6,902 nt of DNA from Udaeobacter sp046731855 (GCA_046731855.1 JBKPLX010000133.1:1-6902), one strand, 5' to 3'. Shown: positions 1 to 6,371, counted from the first letter of the stretch. The notes: generated from the letters alone by a model not told the origin. A program made the numbers and translations.

Positions 1-1
1 G

Positions 2-52
2 GATCGCCGGGTGGATGCCTACGGTGAAATCAATCGACGTCTGATCGATTAA
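2..52 (+). CDS. Possible C-terminal tail of an upstream gene (partial)
   Basis: The frame starting at base 2 is open from the window edge to a TAA at 50-52 and reads as 16 residues, DRRVDAYGEINRRLID, a charged, helix-like tail. The other two plus frames close earlier, at bases 25-27 and 42-44. If real, this gene ends 22 bases before the GTG, or 46 bases before the ATG, of the symporter gene, which would suit a shared transcript. Sixteen residues are too few to name a family, and any frame can stay open this long by chance. The call is therefore weak. Confidence 0.2.
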   Translation, partial: DRRVDAYGEINRRLID

Positions 53-74
53 GCGTAGCACGGACACCTTCGCG

Positions 75-1427
75 GTGACTGCCAGAGAATCTCAACCGAT
101 GCGCCGGCCATGGTATCGGCCCTCTTTGACGATCCAGATTATGATTGGGCTGGTTGTCGGGGGCGTGATCGGCTGGCTGCGACCCGATTGGGGAAACGCG
201 GTTTATTTTCTGCGCGATATCTTCATTAACCTGATCAAATCCATCATCGCGCCGCTGGTGTTCTCGACCATCGTGGTTGGAGTCGCTGGCGCAGGTGCAT
301 TGCGAAAAGTGGGACGGATGGGCGCGAAAGCGCTCATCTACTTCGAGATCGTCACGACCGCGGCGTTGTTCATTGGCTTGGCCGTAGTCAATTTCACGAA
401 GCCCGGCATAGGCGTAACTCTCGCGGCCACTAACACGAACGTAATTAAGACAATCGAGCAAAGTCATCCAAAGACTCTGGTGGAAACAATCGTCCATGCG
501 TTTCCCTCGAGCGTGATCGAAGCAATGGTGCGCGGTGACGTTTTGCAAATCGTCATGTTCAGCGTGCTGTTTGCGCTCGCCGTCTCAGCAGTTGGTGAAA
601 AGGGGAAACCAATTGTCCGGGCGATGGAAAGCCTCGCTCAGATCATGTTTAAGTTTACGAACTACGTGATGCTGTTCGCGCCAATTGGCGTAGGCGCGGC
701 GATGGCACACACGATCGGCACGCAGGGTCTCGGCGTCCTGGTGAATCTCGGCAAGTTGATCGGCTCACTTTATCTGGCTCTCGTGATTTTTATCTTGTTA
801 GTCTTCGGATTGGTGATTTGGATCGCTCGGATCCCGTTGCAGCAATTCGTCAGAGCCGTGCGCGAGCCCGCGACGCTCGCATTCGCGACCACGAGCAGCG
901 AATCGGCTTTGCCAAAAGCGATGGAGTCGATGGAGCGTTTCGGCGTGCCGGCACACATCGTCGGGTTCGTGATGCCAACGGGATACTCATTTAATCTCGA
1001 CGGCTCGACCCTTTACCTCGCGCTCGCATCCGTGTTCGTGGCGCAAGCTGCCGAAACGACCATGGGTTGGCACATGGATTTCGGTCAACAAATTGTGATG
1101 ATGCTAACGCTCATGCTCACCTCCAAAGGCGTTGCGGCAGTCCCGCGTGCATCGCTGGTTATTTTGCTCGCGACGCTGAACAGTTTTTTGCCGTCAGGTC
1201 TGGGGCCGATCGGCGTTGCGATCATTTTTGGTGTGGATGAATTGATGGATATGGGCCGCACTTGCGTAAACGTGATCGGCAATTGTCTGGCAACCGTCGT
1301 AGTCGCCCGATGGGAGGGCGAGTTCGACGACGCACGCGCGCGCGTGTTCGGCACGTCAGCAGAAGCCCAGATGGATTTGAAAGCCGGCAACGTGGCCTTT
1401 GCTGAGGCAGCTACTCAAGGCGATTAG
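75..1427 (+). CDS. Dicarboxylate/amino acid:cation symporter (DAACS/SLC1 family, GltP/DctA-like)
   Basis: This is an inner-membrane secondary transporter that should import acidic amino acids or C4-dicarboxylates with Na+ or H+. The 450 residues cover the whole family fold. The serine-rich hairpin 1 motif TTSSESALP is at 272-280, the TM7 cation-binding motif NLDGS at 307-311 (family NMDGT), hairpin 2 TSKGVAAVP at 349-357, and the TM8 stretch DMGRTCVNVIGN at 392-403. By alignment in memory with the archaeal aspartate transporter GltPh, D392 and R395 match the residues that bind substrate amino and carboxylate groups. E. coli DctA lacks this Asp, so I favour glutamate or aspartate over succinate as substrate. 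The start is uncertain: GTG at 75 and ATG at 99 are both possible and neither has a strong Shine-Dalgarno site. The first strong hydrophobic segment begins near residue 17, so either start preserves the fold. The tail after residue 418 is polar and alanine-rich. Confidence 0.93.
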   Translation: MTARESQPMRRPWYRPSLTIQIMIGLVVGGVIGWLRPDWGNAVYFLRDIFINLIKSIIAPLVFSTIVVGVAGAGALRKVGRMGAKALIYFEIVTTAALFIGLAVVNFTKPGIGVTLAATNTNVIKTIEQSHPKTLVETIVHAFPSSVIEAMVRGDVLQIVMFSVLFALAVSAVGEKGKPIVRAMESLAQIMFKFTNYVMLFAPIGVGAAMAHTIGTQGLGVLVNLGKLIGSLYLALVIFILLVFGLVIWIARIPLQQFVRAVREPATLAFATTSSESALPKAMESMERFGVPAHIVGFVMPTGYSFNLDGSTLYLALASVFVAQAAETTMGWHMDFGQQIVMMLTLMLTSKGVAAVPRASLVILLATLNSFLPSGLGPIGVAIIFGVDELMDMGRTCVNVIGNCLATVVVARWEGEFDDARARVFGTSAEAQMDLKAGNVAFAEAATQGD

Positions 1428-1500
1428 GAATTAGGATTGAGAGCATCAGACCACAGAAGAATCGACAAAGCTGGCGTCATCCAGTTAGGATTCGTGAGCC

Positions 1501-1914
1501 ATGCCATCTTTGCACACACTTACGGGGGCAATTTATCTCCTGCAGATTTTCGGCTCCGCTTTTCTAACGATTCTCTTCCTTCAATCTGGGATTGATAAGA
1601 TCATCAATTACCGCGGTAACCTCGAATGGCTAACGGGACACTTTGCGAAGAGCGCTCTCGGGGGACTTGTGCCGGTTCTTTTGACCGCGATAACGATTCT
1701 CGAAGTTACAGCCGGGACTCTGAGCGCGGTTGGATGCGTCATGCTAATCGTTTCACGGCAATCGACCATCGCTTTCTACGGGGCTGCCATTTCAGCCGTT
1801 GCGATTACTGCGCTGTTCTTCGGACAACGAATGGCAAAAGAATACGCTGGGGCAGCCGTGCTTGTTCCTTACTTCCTGGTAACGCTGGTCACAATTTATC
1901 TGCTCGCGCAGTGA
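1501..1914 (+). CDS. DoxX-like small integral membrane protein
   Basis: The product has 137 residues, mostly hydrophobic, with four likely transmembrane helices near residues 8-30, 54-78, 88-107 and 115-135. The short motif FLQSGIDKIINYRGN (residues 26-40) after the first helix, followed by an amphipathic stretch and LLTAITILEVTAGTLSAVG (60-78), is the pattern of DoxX/DoxX-like proteins. The family includes a subunit of an archaeal thiosulfate:quinone oxidoreductase and many uncharacterised membrane proteins, so the fold is recognisable but the reaction is not. An AGGA at 1487-1490 lies ten bases before the ATG and is a reasonable ribosome binding site. The gene follows the symporter after a 73-base gap and may share its transcript, although the functions have no obvious link. 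It converges on sixA. A second plus frame at 1626-1922 is its shadow. Confidence 0.75.
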   Translation: MPSLHTLTGAIYLLQIFGSAFLTILFLQSGIDKIINYRGNLEWLTGHFAKSALGGLVPVLLTAITILEVTAGTLSAVGCVMLIVSRQSTIAFYGAAISAVAITALFFGQRMAKEYAGAAVLVPYFLVTLVTIYLLAQ

Positions 1915-1932
1915 CGATGTAACCAGCCGAGT

Positions 1933-2394
1933 CTATTTCTTGCCAATCTTTGGCGGGAAAAGCCAAAGAAGTTTTCCTTCCTCGGATTCAGGGTCTACAT
2001 CAACCAGCGCGACGCCAGCCTTGGCAAGTTTGAGTGACGCACCCGTTAGTCCTGAAATAACATTGGTGAAGTCCGGTTCGTGACCGACAAGCATCAGAAT
2101 GTTCGCTCGATGCCGCTTCACCACGGTTCGCAATTTACTTCTGCCAAATCCGGGTGCGAGCGATTCATCCTTGCGCACCTTGGCTTTGAGATAGTCGGCG
2201 GCAATTTCGGCAGTCTGCGCAGCCCGGGGCAATGGGCTGGTCACGATAAAGTCGGGCCGTACTTTCAGGCGGTCCAGAAATTTTGCCACTTCGCGCATTT
2301 CTCTTTTTCCGCGCTTGGTCAACGGGCGTTCGTCATCGGGTTTTTTCCAGCTCGGCCAATCGGCTTCACCGTGTCTGAGAAAATAGAGCTTCAT
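1933..2394 (-). CDS. sixA: SixA-type phosphohistidine phosphatase (histidine phosphatase superfamily)
   Basis: The 153-residue protein belongs to the RHG branch of the histidine phosphatase superfamily. The catalytic motif RHGEAD is at residues 7-12 with nucleophile H8. TSPLPRAAQTA (52-62) carries the conserved R57, and VGHEPDF (103-109) carries the second catalytic H105. The small size matches SixA (about 160 residues) and not the longer phosphoglycerate mutases. The PDDERPLTKRGKRE stretch (19-32) is also typical of SixA-like proteins. E. coli SixA removes phosphate from phosphohistidine on phosphotransfer domains and PTS proteins. The partner here is unknown. The gene lies last in the ppk1-ppgK direction, 102 bases after ppgK, so it could be co-transcribed or use a promoter in the A+T-rich gap. 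There is no clear Shine-Dalgarno before its ATG, only A/T-rich sequence. Related enzymes acting on small phosphoesters cannot be excluded. Confidence 0.88.
   Translation of the reverse strand: MKLYFLRHGEADWPSWKKPDDERPLTKRGKREMREVAKFLDRLKVRPDFIVTSPLPRAAQTAEIAADYLKAKVRKDESLAPGFGRSKLRTVVKRHRANILMLVGHEPDFTNVISGLTGASLKLAKAGVALVDVDPESEEGKLLWLFPPKIGKK
1947..1969 (+). terminator. Candidate terminator hairpin for the DoxX-like gene, inside the end of sixA
   Basis: TCTTTGGC (1947-1954) and GCCAAAGA (1962-1969) form a perfect 8-bp stem around the 7-base loop GGGAAAA. On the plus strand the stem is followed two bases later by TTTT (1972-1975) and a pyrimidine-rich run. It sits 33 bases past the DoxX-like stop and lies within the last codons of the convergent sixA gene, where overlapping terminators are common. 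The T-tract is short and the position is coding, so chance is a real alternative. Confidence 0.35.
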
Positions 2395-2400
2395 ATTAAA

Positions 2401-2436
2401 AAAGTTAAAAAGATAGAACGTTTACAAAGTTAAAAA
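2401..2436. repeat. Two direct copies of an 11-base A+T-rich word upstream of sixA
   Basis: AAAGTTAAAAA occurs at 2401-2411 and again at 2426-2436, exactly 25 bases apart and therefore not quite on the same helical face. Both lie just upstream of the sixA start on the minus strand, where a promoter or operator would be expected. The surrounding gap (2395-2496) is about 73% A+T by hand count, so simple composition could produce such repeats by chance. Confidence 0.4.
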
Positions 2437-2473
2437 AAGAAAGCATTTGATGGCGACCCATTTTACTTTGTAA
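2422..2473. repeat. 9-bp perfect inverted repeat in the sixA-ppgK gap
   Basis: TTACAAAGT (2422-2430) is the exact reverse complement of ACTTTGTAA (2465-2473), with 34 bases between the arms. The left arm overlaps the second copy of the direct repeat. The arms could form a weak A/T stem in RNA or a pair of half-sites for a DNA-binding protein ahead of sixA. No promoter hexamers were convincing. The low-complexity composition makes this a modest call. Confidence 0.4.
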
Positions 2474-2496
2474 TTCTTTTAGGATTTTTGCCTGCT

Positions 2497-3186
2497 TTAA
2501 AGAATCTGCCACTTCGGTCGCCGTGTGCGCGAGTCAGCTTGCCAAAGGCGAACTCCGCCCAGGAACGCGTTCCGGTTATGTCCAAGTTCAATTCCCTTCG
2601 GCAGCTTGTTCACTTCTTTGGCATTCCCGCCTCCTAGCACGACATAGTCGGCAATAAGTGATTTCTTCAATTGTATAAGGGCATATTGAACATCGCGCTG
2701 CCAGGCTTTTTCACCGAGCCGTGCCTGGCCGGTTTCGCCAAGGTAGTCCTCAATGATGCTGCCGTTGCGATAGGGCAAGTCACCTAATTCAAGAGATAGA
2801 ACATAGTTGTTCCAAACCAGAGCCGACCCAAGTCCTGTCCCCAGTCCGAGAAAAAGCATCCGGCGACCATGATAGCTGCCGAGTGCCTGCATGGCCGCGT
2901 CGTTGATGATGCGCACTGGTTTGCGCAGCGCTTTTTCGAAGTTGAATCCCACCCAGCCCCTGCCGAGATGCTTTGGCTCGCATTCAATCTTGCCGTTGCG
3001 CACGGGGGAGGGAAACCCCAGTGAGATAGCGTCGAATTTCCAATCGGCTACCAGCGGTTTGATTTCGTTCAACATCGCGCGCGGCGTCAGCTTCCCTCCC
3101 GACTTGAATTTTCTCCTCTCCACGCGCGAGATCATCAGCTTCACATTTGAGCCGCCGATGTCGATGACGAGGATTCTTTTTCTCAT
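2497..3186 (-). CDS. ppgK: ROK-family polyphosphate glucokinase-like kinase
   Basis: The 229-residue protein is an ASKHA/ROK sugar kinase of the short polyphosphate-glucokinase type. It probably phosphorylates glucose at C6 in the cytoplasm using polyphosphate, possibly also ATP. The N-terminal phosphate loop is IDIGGSNVK (8-16). The catalytic Asp is D96 in IINDAAMQALG (93-103). The second phosphate loop is GLGTGLGSAL (114-123), and the adenosine/phosphate region is VVLGGGNAK (182-190). ROK repressors and ATP glucokinases usually carry a Cys-rich zinc motif after the catalytic region. It is absent here, as in polyphosphate glucokinases. The ATG overlaps the ppk1 TGA in an ATGA, which strongly implies translational coupling to the polyphosphate-making enzyme and supports the polyphosphate call. 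One oddity is ELGD at 133-136, where the family normally has ELGH or ELAH. Substrate and activity are therefore not certain. Confidence 0.82.
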   Translation of the reverse strand: MRKRILVIDIGGSNVKLMISRVERRKFKSGGKLTPRAMLNEIKPLVADWKFDAISLGFPSPVRNGKIECEPKHLGRGWVGFNFEKALRKPVRIINDAAMQALGSYHGRRMLFLGLGTGLGSALVWNNYVLSLELGDLPYRNGSIIEDYLGETGQARLGEKAWQRDVQYALIQLKKSLIADYVVLGGGNAKEVNKLPKGIELGHNRNAFLGGVRLWQADSRTRRPKWQIL

Positions 3187-5519
3187 GTCGACTTTTTCGG
3201 TGTCGCAGCGGCGGTTGCTGACTTCGCCTCTGGCTCCTTTGACGGCAAATTCGGCCGCTTTAGTTCATGGTCGGTCTCCGGCGATCTCGGGACTACACAT
3301 TTTTCCTCAGCTACAGTGATGGGAATTAGTTTGTCGGCGCGCAATTTCTTTTTCGATTTTGTCATTTTTTTTGCCCGCTCGCGAGAGACTTCGCGGAAAT
3401 GCCACTGGGCTTGGGCACGGGGTTCTGACCCCTCCGGTTTCAAACGACGGTACTTTCCATCGGGTTGCAACTCCCGCGCCTTGACGCGGTCGTGCAAAAA
3501 GCTGGGAAGCACTTCGTGGATGATCTGATCCCGCAAGGTTGGATTCTCGACAGGGAACGCCAACTCGATGCGTCGGTAAAAATTCCGCGGCATCCAATCT
3601 GCGCTGGATAGGAAGACTTTAGGCTGGCCAGCATTCTCAAAATAAAAAATTCGGCTGTGCTCCAGAAAGCGGCCAACAATGCTGATTACACGAATGTTCT
3701 CGCTTAAGCCCGCCACTTTCGGCCGCAAGCAACATATGCCCCGGACAATCAAATCGATGGTCACGTCTGCGCACGAAGCTTCATACAGTTTCTCAATGAT
3801 CTCCTCGTCGACCAGCGCGTTCAATTTCGCAACAATGCGGGCCGGTTTGCCCGCCCGAGCGTGATCGCGCTCGCATTCGATCATCCCAATGAGACGGCTG
3901 TGCATATCAAATGGTGCGACCATCAATTTCTTCAGACCCGGATAGCCTGCGAGACCGGTAAGCGTATTGAAAACAGTTGCTACTTCCTCGGTCAATTTGG
4001 GTTCGCCAGTGAGCAAACTAAAGTCGGTATAAATGCGCGCGGTGCGCGGATGATAGTTGCCAGTGCCTAACTGAACGTAACGCCGGAGCTGGTCTGCGTC
4101 TCGGCGAACGATCAGCAGCGCCTTGCAATGTGTCTTGAGGCCAACCACTCCATAGATGACATGCGCGCCGGCTTCCTCCAGACGCCGGGCCCATTGAATG
4201 TTGCTGGCCTCATCGAAGCGTGCACGCAGCTCAACAATCGCCGTGACTTGTTTTCCAGCATTGGCTGCATCAATTAACGCTTCGACAATGGGCGAATCGC
4301 CGCTTGTTCGATACAGAGTGATTTTGATCGCCAGTACCTGAGGATCCTGCGAAGCGGCTTCGATCAACTCGACGATTTGATCGAAGCTGTCGTACGGATG
4401 ATGAAGCAGCACGTCCTGGCGTCGCAAGACCTCAAAAAAATCAACGTGCGGCGGAAATGCGGGATCGCGCGCCGGCTGAAATGGCCGGTCCTTCAACTTC
4501 GCAAACGCATCGTTTGTCACGAGCGGCATCAGGTGAGTCATCGAAAGTGGGCCATCGAGTTTATAGGCGTCGGCCTCTGTCAGGTCGAAGAACCTCAGCA
4601 GCAATTCCAAGACATCTTTCGGGCAATCCGCCTCTACTTCGAGCCGAACAGCGTTGCCTCGACTTGAGCGTCGCAGTTCCTGCTCGATGGTGCGCAGCAG
4701 ATTCTCCGCTTCTTCCTCATCAATGTACAGGTCGCTGTTTCGCGTGACCCGAAATGCATGCACCTCCTCGAGGATCAAACCTGGAAACAATTCGCCGATA
4801 TGCTGTTTGATGAGCGAGGCGAGATAAATGTACTCACACGCCTCGTCCACGCTCTTGCCGCGCGGCAGCGCGATCAGACGTGATACCGCCCTGGGTACCT
4901 GCACGATGGCGTGCAGCGGTTCACCACCTCGCTGCAATTTCGCCCGTACCAGCAGGTTATGGCTTCGGTTCAAAAGATGAGGGAAAGGATGGCTGGCATC
5001 CACCGCCAGCGGCGTAAGCATTGGAAGAACTTCCTGCTGAAAATAGCGATGCGCCCAACTGGCACGTTTTGGGGACAGTTCTGCCATTTCGCGCACGTAA
5101 ATCCCGTTTTTTGCCAGCTCGGGGAGCAATTCATTTTTCCAAAGCGCGCATTGAGTTGCGACGAGCTGACGCACCGTTTTCTGAATACGATCGAATGTAT
5201 CGGTCGGACTCAAGCCGTCCGGCCCGATATCGCTCGTTTCACTTTTGATTTGCTGTTTAATCCCCGCCACGCGGATCTCGAAGAACTCATCTAGGTTTGA
5301 GCTGAAAATCGTAAGGAACTTAACTCGCTCGATCAGCGGCTGAGTGGGATCCTGCGCTTCCTCGAGAACTCGCCGGTTGAACTCAAGCCAGCTCAGTTCC
5401 CGGTTGATAAAATTTCCAGGATCTGAAACGCGCGCTTCCCGTGCACTCTCCTTCCGGAGCAGCTCGACCTTTGCAGAAGGCTCTTGCTCAACGCTGGTTT
5501 TGGCGGCTGCTGTCGGCAT
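3183..5519 (-). CDS. ppk1: Polyphosphate kinase 1 (PPK1)
   Basis: PPK1 reversibly moves the terminal phosphate of ATP onto a growing inorganic polyphosphate chain through a phosphohistidine intermediate. The N domain opens with NFINRELSWLEFNRRVLEEA (36-55) and SSNLDEFFEIRVAG (73-86). The C1 domain holds YRTSGDSPIVEALI (403-416), ARFDE (433-437, matching the Mg-binding Arg region) and LKTHCK (461-466), where H464 matches the autophosphorylated His435 of E. coli. GTGNYHPRTARIYTDFSL follows at 485-502. The C2 domain has RFLEHSRIFYFENAG (617-631), whose H621 matches the second catalytic His, and SADWMPRNFYRRIELAFPV (639-657). At 778 residues it is longer than E. coli PPK (about 690). The extra length is a polar N-terminal stretch (about 1-35) and a Lys/Ala/Pro-rich tail (about 715-778). 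The chosen ATG has only a weak purine-rich site before it. The 156-base leader is highly structured, and ppgK follows with a four-base overlap. Confidence 0.97.
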   Translation of the reverse strand: MPTAAAKTSVEQEPSAKVELLRKESAREARVSDPGNFINRELSWLEFNRRVLEEAQDPTQPLIERVKFLTIFSSNLDEFFEIRVAGIKQQIKSETSDIGPDGLSPTDTFDRIQKTVRQLVATQCALWKNELLPELAKNGIYVREMAELSPKRASWAHRYFQQEVLPMLTPLAVDASHPFPHLLNRSHNLLVRAKLQRGGEPLHAIVQVPRAVSRLIALPRGKSVDEACEYIYLASLIKQHIGELFPGLILEEVHAFRVTRNSDLYIDEEEAENLLRTIEQELRRSSRGNAVRLEVEADCPKDVLELLLRFFDLTEADAYKLDGPLSMTHLMPLVTNDAFAKLKDRPFQPARDPAFPPHVDFFEVLRRQDVLLHHPYDSFDQIVELIEAASQDPQVLAIKITLYRTSGDSPIVEALIDAANAGKQVTAIVELRARFDEASNIQWARRLEEAGAHVIYGVVGLKTHCKALLIVRRDADQLRRYVQLGTGNYHPRTARIYTDFSLLTGEPKLTEEVATVFNTLTGLAGYPGLKKLMVAPFDMHSRLIGMIECERDHARAGKPARIVAKLNALVDEEIIEKLYEASCADVTIDLIVRGICCLRPKVAGLSENIRVISIVGRFLEHSRIFYFENAGQPKVFLSSADWMPRNFYRRIELAFPVENPTLRDQIIHEVLPSFLHDRVKARELQPDGKYRRLKPEGSEPRAQAQWHFREVSRERAKKMTKSKKKLRADKLIPITVAEEKCVVPRSPETDHELKRPNLPSKEPEAKSATAAATPKKST

Positions 5520-5542
5520 CTTATGTTCTCGTCGAATAGGCG

Positions 5543-5607
5543 GCCCAAAAGTAGCGCCTGCGTTTCACCCGCCGCGGCGGGCCAGAGGCGCACGCCATTT
5601 TTTGGGC
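5543..5607 (-). promoter_or_regulatory. Nested three-stem inverted repeat in the ppk1 leader
   Basis: Three inverted repeats lie one inside another in the gap upstream of ppk1. The outer stem pairs GCCCAAAA (5543-5550) with TTTTGGGC (5600-5607). The middle stem pairs GCGCCT (5554-5559) with AGGCGC (5586-5591). The core is the 14-bp perfect palindrome CCCGCCGCGGCGGG (5568-5581). All arms are exact. In the minus-strand transcript this would form a long, interrupted hairpin ending 23 bases before the ppk1 ATG, close enough to affect ribosome access. I do not recognise it as a known riboswitch class. It could instead be a genomic repeat element or a folded leader that controls translation. No Pho box was seen in the gap. 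Confidence 0.6.
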
Positions 5608-5662
5608 AGCCCCACCAATCAAGCAACCACTGCTTGGAAAGTTAAGCAAGACTGGCTGCGCC
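5604..5662 (-). promoter_or_regulatory. Second, competing hairpin in the phoU-ppk1 gap
   Basis: GGGCAGCC (5604-5611) can pair with GGCTGCGCC (5654-5662) over 8 bp with a single bulged G at 5660. This encloses a smaller perfect hairpin, CAAGCA (5620-5625) with TGCTTG (5631-5636) around a 5-base loop. Bases 5604-5607 are also one end of the outer stem of the ppk1 leader structure, so the two folds cannot form fully at once. The hairpin comes first in the minus-strand transcript, just after phoU. It has no following U-tract, so a simple intrinsic terminator is unlikely. Confidence 0.4.
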
Positions 5663-5675
5663 CGTGAATGGTCCG

Positions 5676-6362
5676 TCACGTTGCGGTAGCCAGGGACTGA
5701 TGCCGGATATCTTCAGCAGCGGCCGCGTAAACAGCGTCTTCGGCAATGTTGGTAGCGTGATCGCCAACGCGCTCCAGGCAACGGCCAATAAAAATCAGAT
5801 TCAAGTAGCCGCGTAATTGATCCGGATCCTGCGCCATGCGCTCGACTAGTTTGTGGCTGGCCGTGCGGTTTAAGTCATCCAGCGTTTGGTCACGGGGGAC
5901 CACTGCTCGGCCAAGGTCGACATCCTCGCGTGCGAAAGCGTCCACGCTGTCCTTGAACATCGCCATGGCATGCTCGTACATCGGCTTGATCAGTTCGACT
6001 TCAGGCAGAGGAGGATGCTGATTTAACTTCCGCGCGCGCCGCGCAATCGTCGTCGCCTGATCGGCCATGCGCTCGAGGTTTGAGGAAAGTTTCATTGCGG
6101 ATACGACGCGGCGCAGGTCTGACGCCACCGGTTGAAAACGTAGCAGAATATCGACTCCGTCTTTATCAATCTGTTTCTCAAGTTGATCGATCTCTTCGTC
6201 ATCCGCGATTGCATGTGCGCAAATATTATCGTCACGATTCACCAAACCCTTCATTGCCCGCTCCAGACTACGCTCCGTCAGCCCAGCCATCATGAGCACG
6301 TTGTTGCGCAACGCTGCTAAGGATTCATCAAACGTTCCTAGAATGTGTCTTGCCGCGATCAT
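5676..6362 (-). CDS. phoU: Phosphate signalling complex protein PhoU
   Basis: PhoU is a peripheral cytoplasmic protein that links the PstSCAB phosphate importer to the PhoR sensor kinase and represses the Pho response when phosphate is plentiful. The 228 residues fit the family (E. coli PhoU is about 240) and show the two tandem three-helix repeats. Repeat one carries DDEEIDQLEKQID (54-66) and NLERMADQATTIA (95-107). Repeat two carries CLERVGDHATNIAEDAVY (195-212). The paired ExxxD metal-binding signatures are E97/D101 and E197/D201. ASDLRRVVSAMKL (80-92) is the other classic PhoU stretch. The start is fixed by a strong GAGGAG nine bases upstream. The gene follows pstB after 80 bases, the standard pst operon order, and precedes ppk1 by 156 bases. 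In E. coli, loss of PhoU causes polyphosphate build-up, so proximity to ppk1 makes physiological sense. Confidence 0.96.
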   Translation of the reverse strand: MIAARHILGTFDESLAALRNNVLMMAGLTERSLERAMKGLVNRDDNICAHAIADDEEIDQLEKQIDKDGVDILLRFQPVASDLRRVVSAMKLSSNLERMADQATTIARRARKLNQHPPLPEVELIKPMYEHAMAMFKDSVDAFAREDVDLGRAVVPRDQTLDDLNRTASHKLVERMAQDPDQLRGYLNLIFIGRCLERVGDHATNIAEDAVYAAAAEDIRHQSLATAT

Positions 6363-6371
6363 TGCTTATCA

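Noticed and set aside
30..548. 172-residue open frame on the minus strand opposite the symporter
   Set aside because: It is rich in His, Arg, Asp and Gln with no recognisable domain and lies fully antisense to a gene with clear family motifs. It is a shadow of codon use in the real gene.
1330..1347. 18-base alternating purine-pyrimidine run containing the 14-bp palindrome CACGCGCGCGCGTG, a possible Z-DNA former
   Set aside because: It lies inside the symporter coding tail and is explained by Ala-Arg-Ala-Arg codons. Nothing else around it suggests a regulatory role.
1626..1922. 98-residue plus-strand frame overlapping the DoxX-like gene
   Set aside because: It is Arg- and Ser-rich without hydrophobic segments and overlaps a frame that has four clean membrane helices.
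4911..5294. 127-residue plus-strand frame opposite ppk1
   Set aside because: It is antisense to the strongly conserved N-terminal half of PPK1, with no domain signal or ribosome binding site.
5520..5675. Pho box or clear promoter hexamers in the phoU-ppk1 gap
   Set aside because: I looked for tandem CTGTCAT-like repeats and well-spaced -35/-10 pairs and found only poor matches. The structured repeats are the only supportable signals there.
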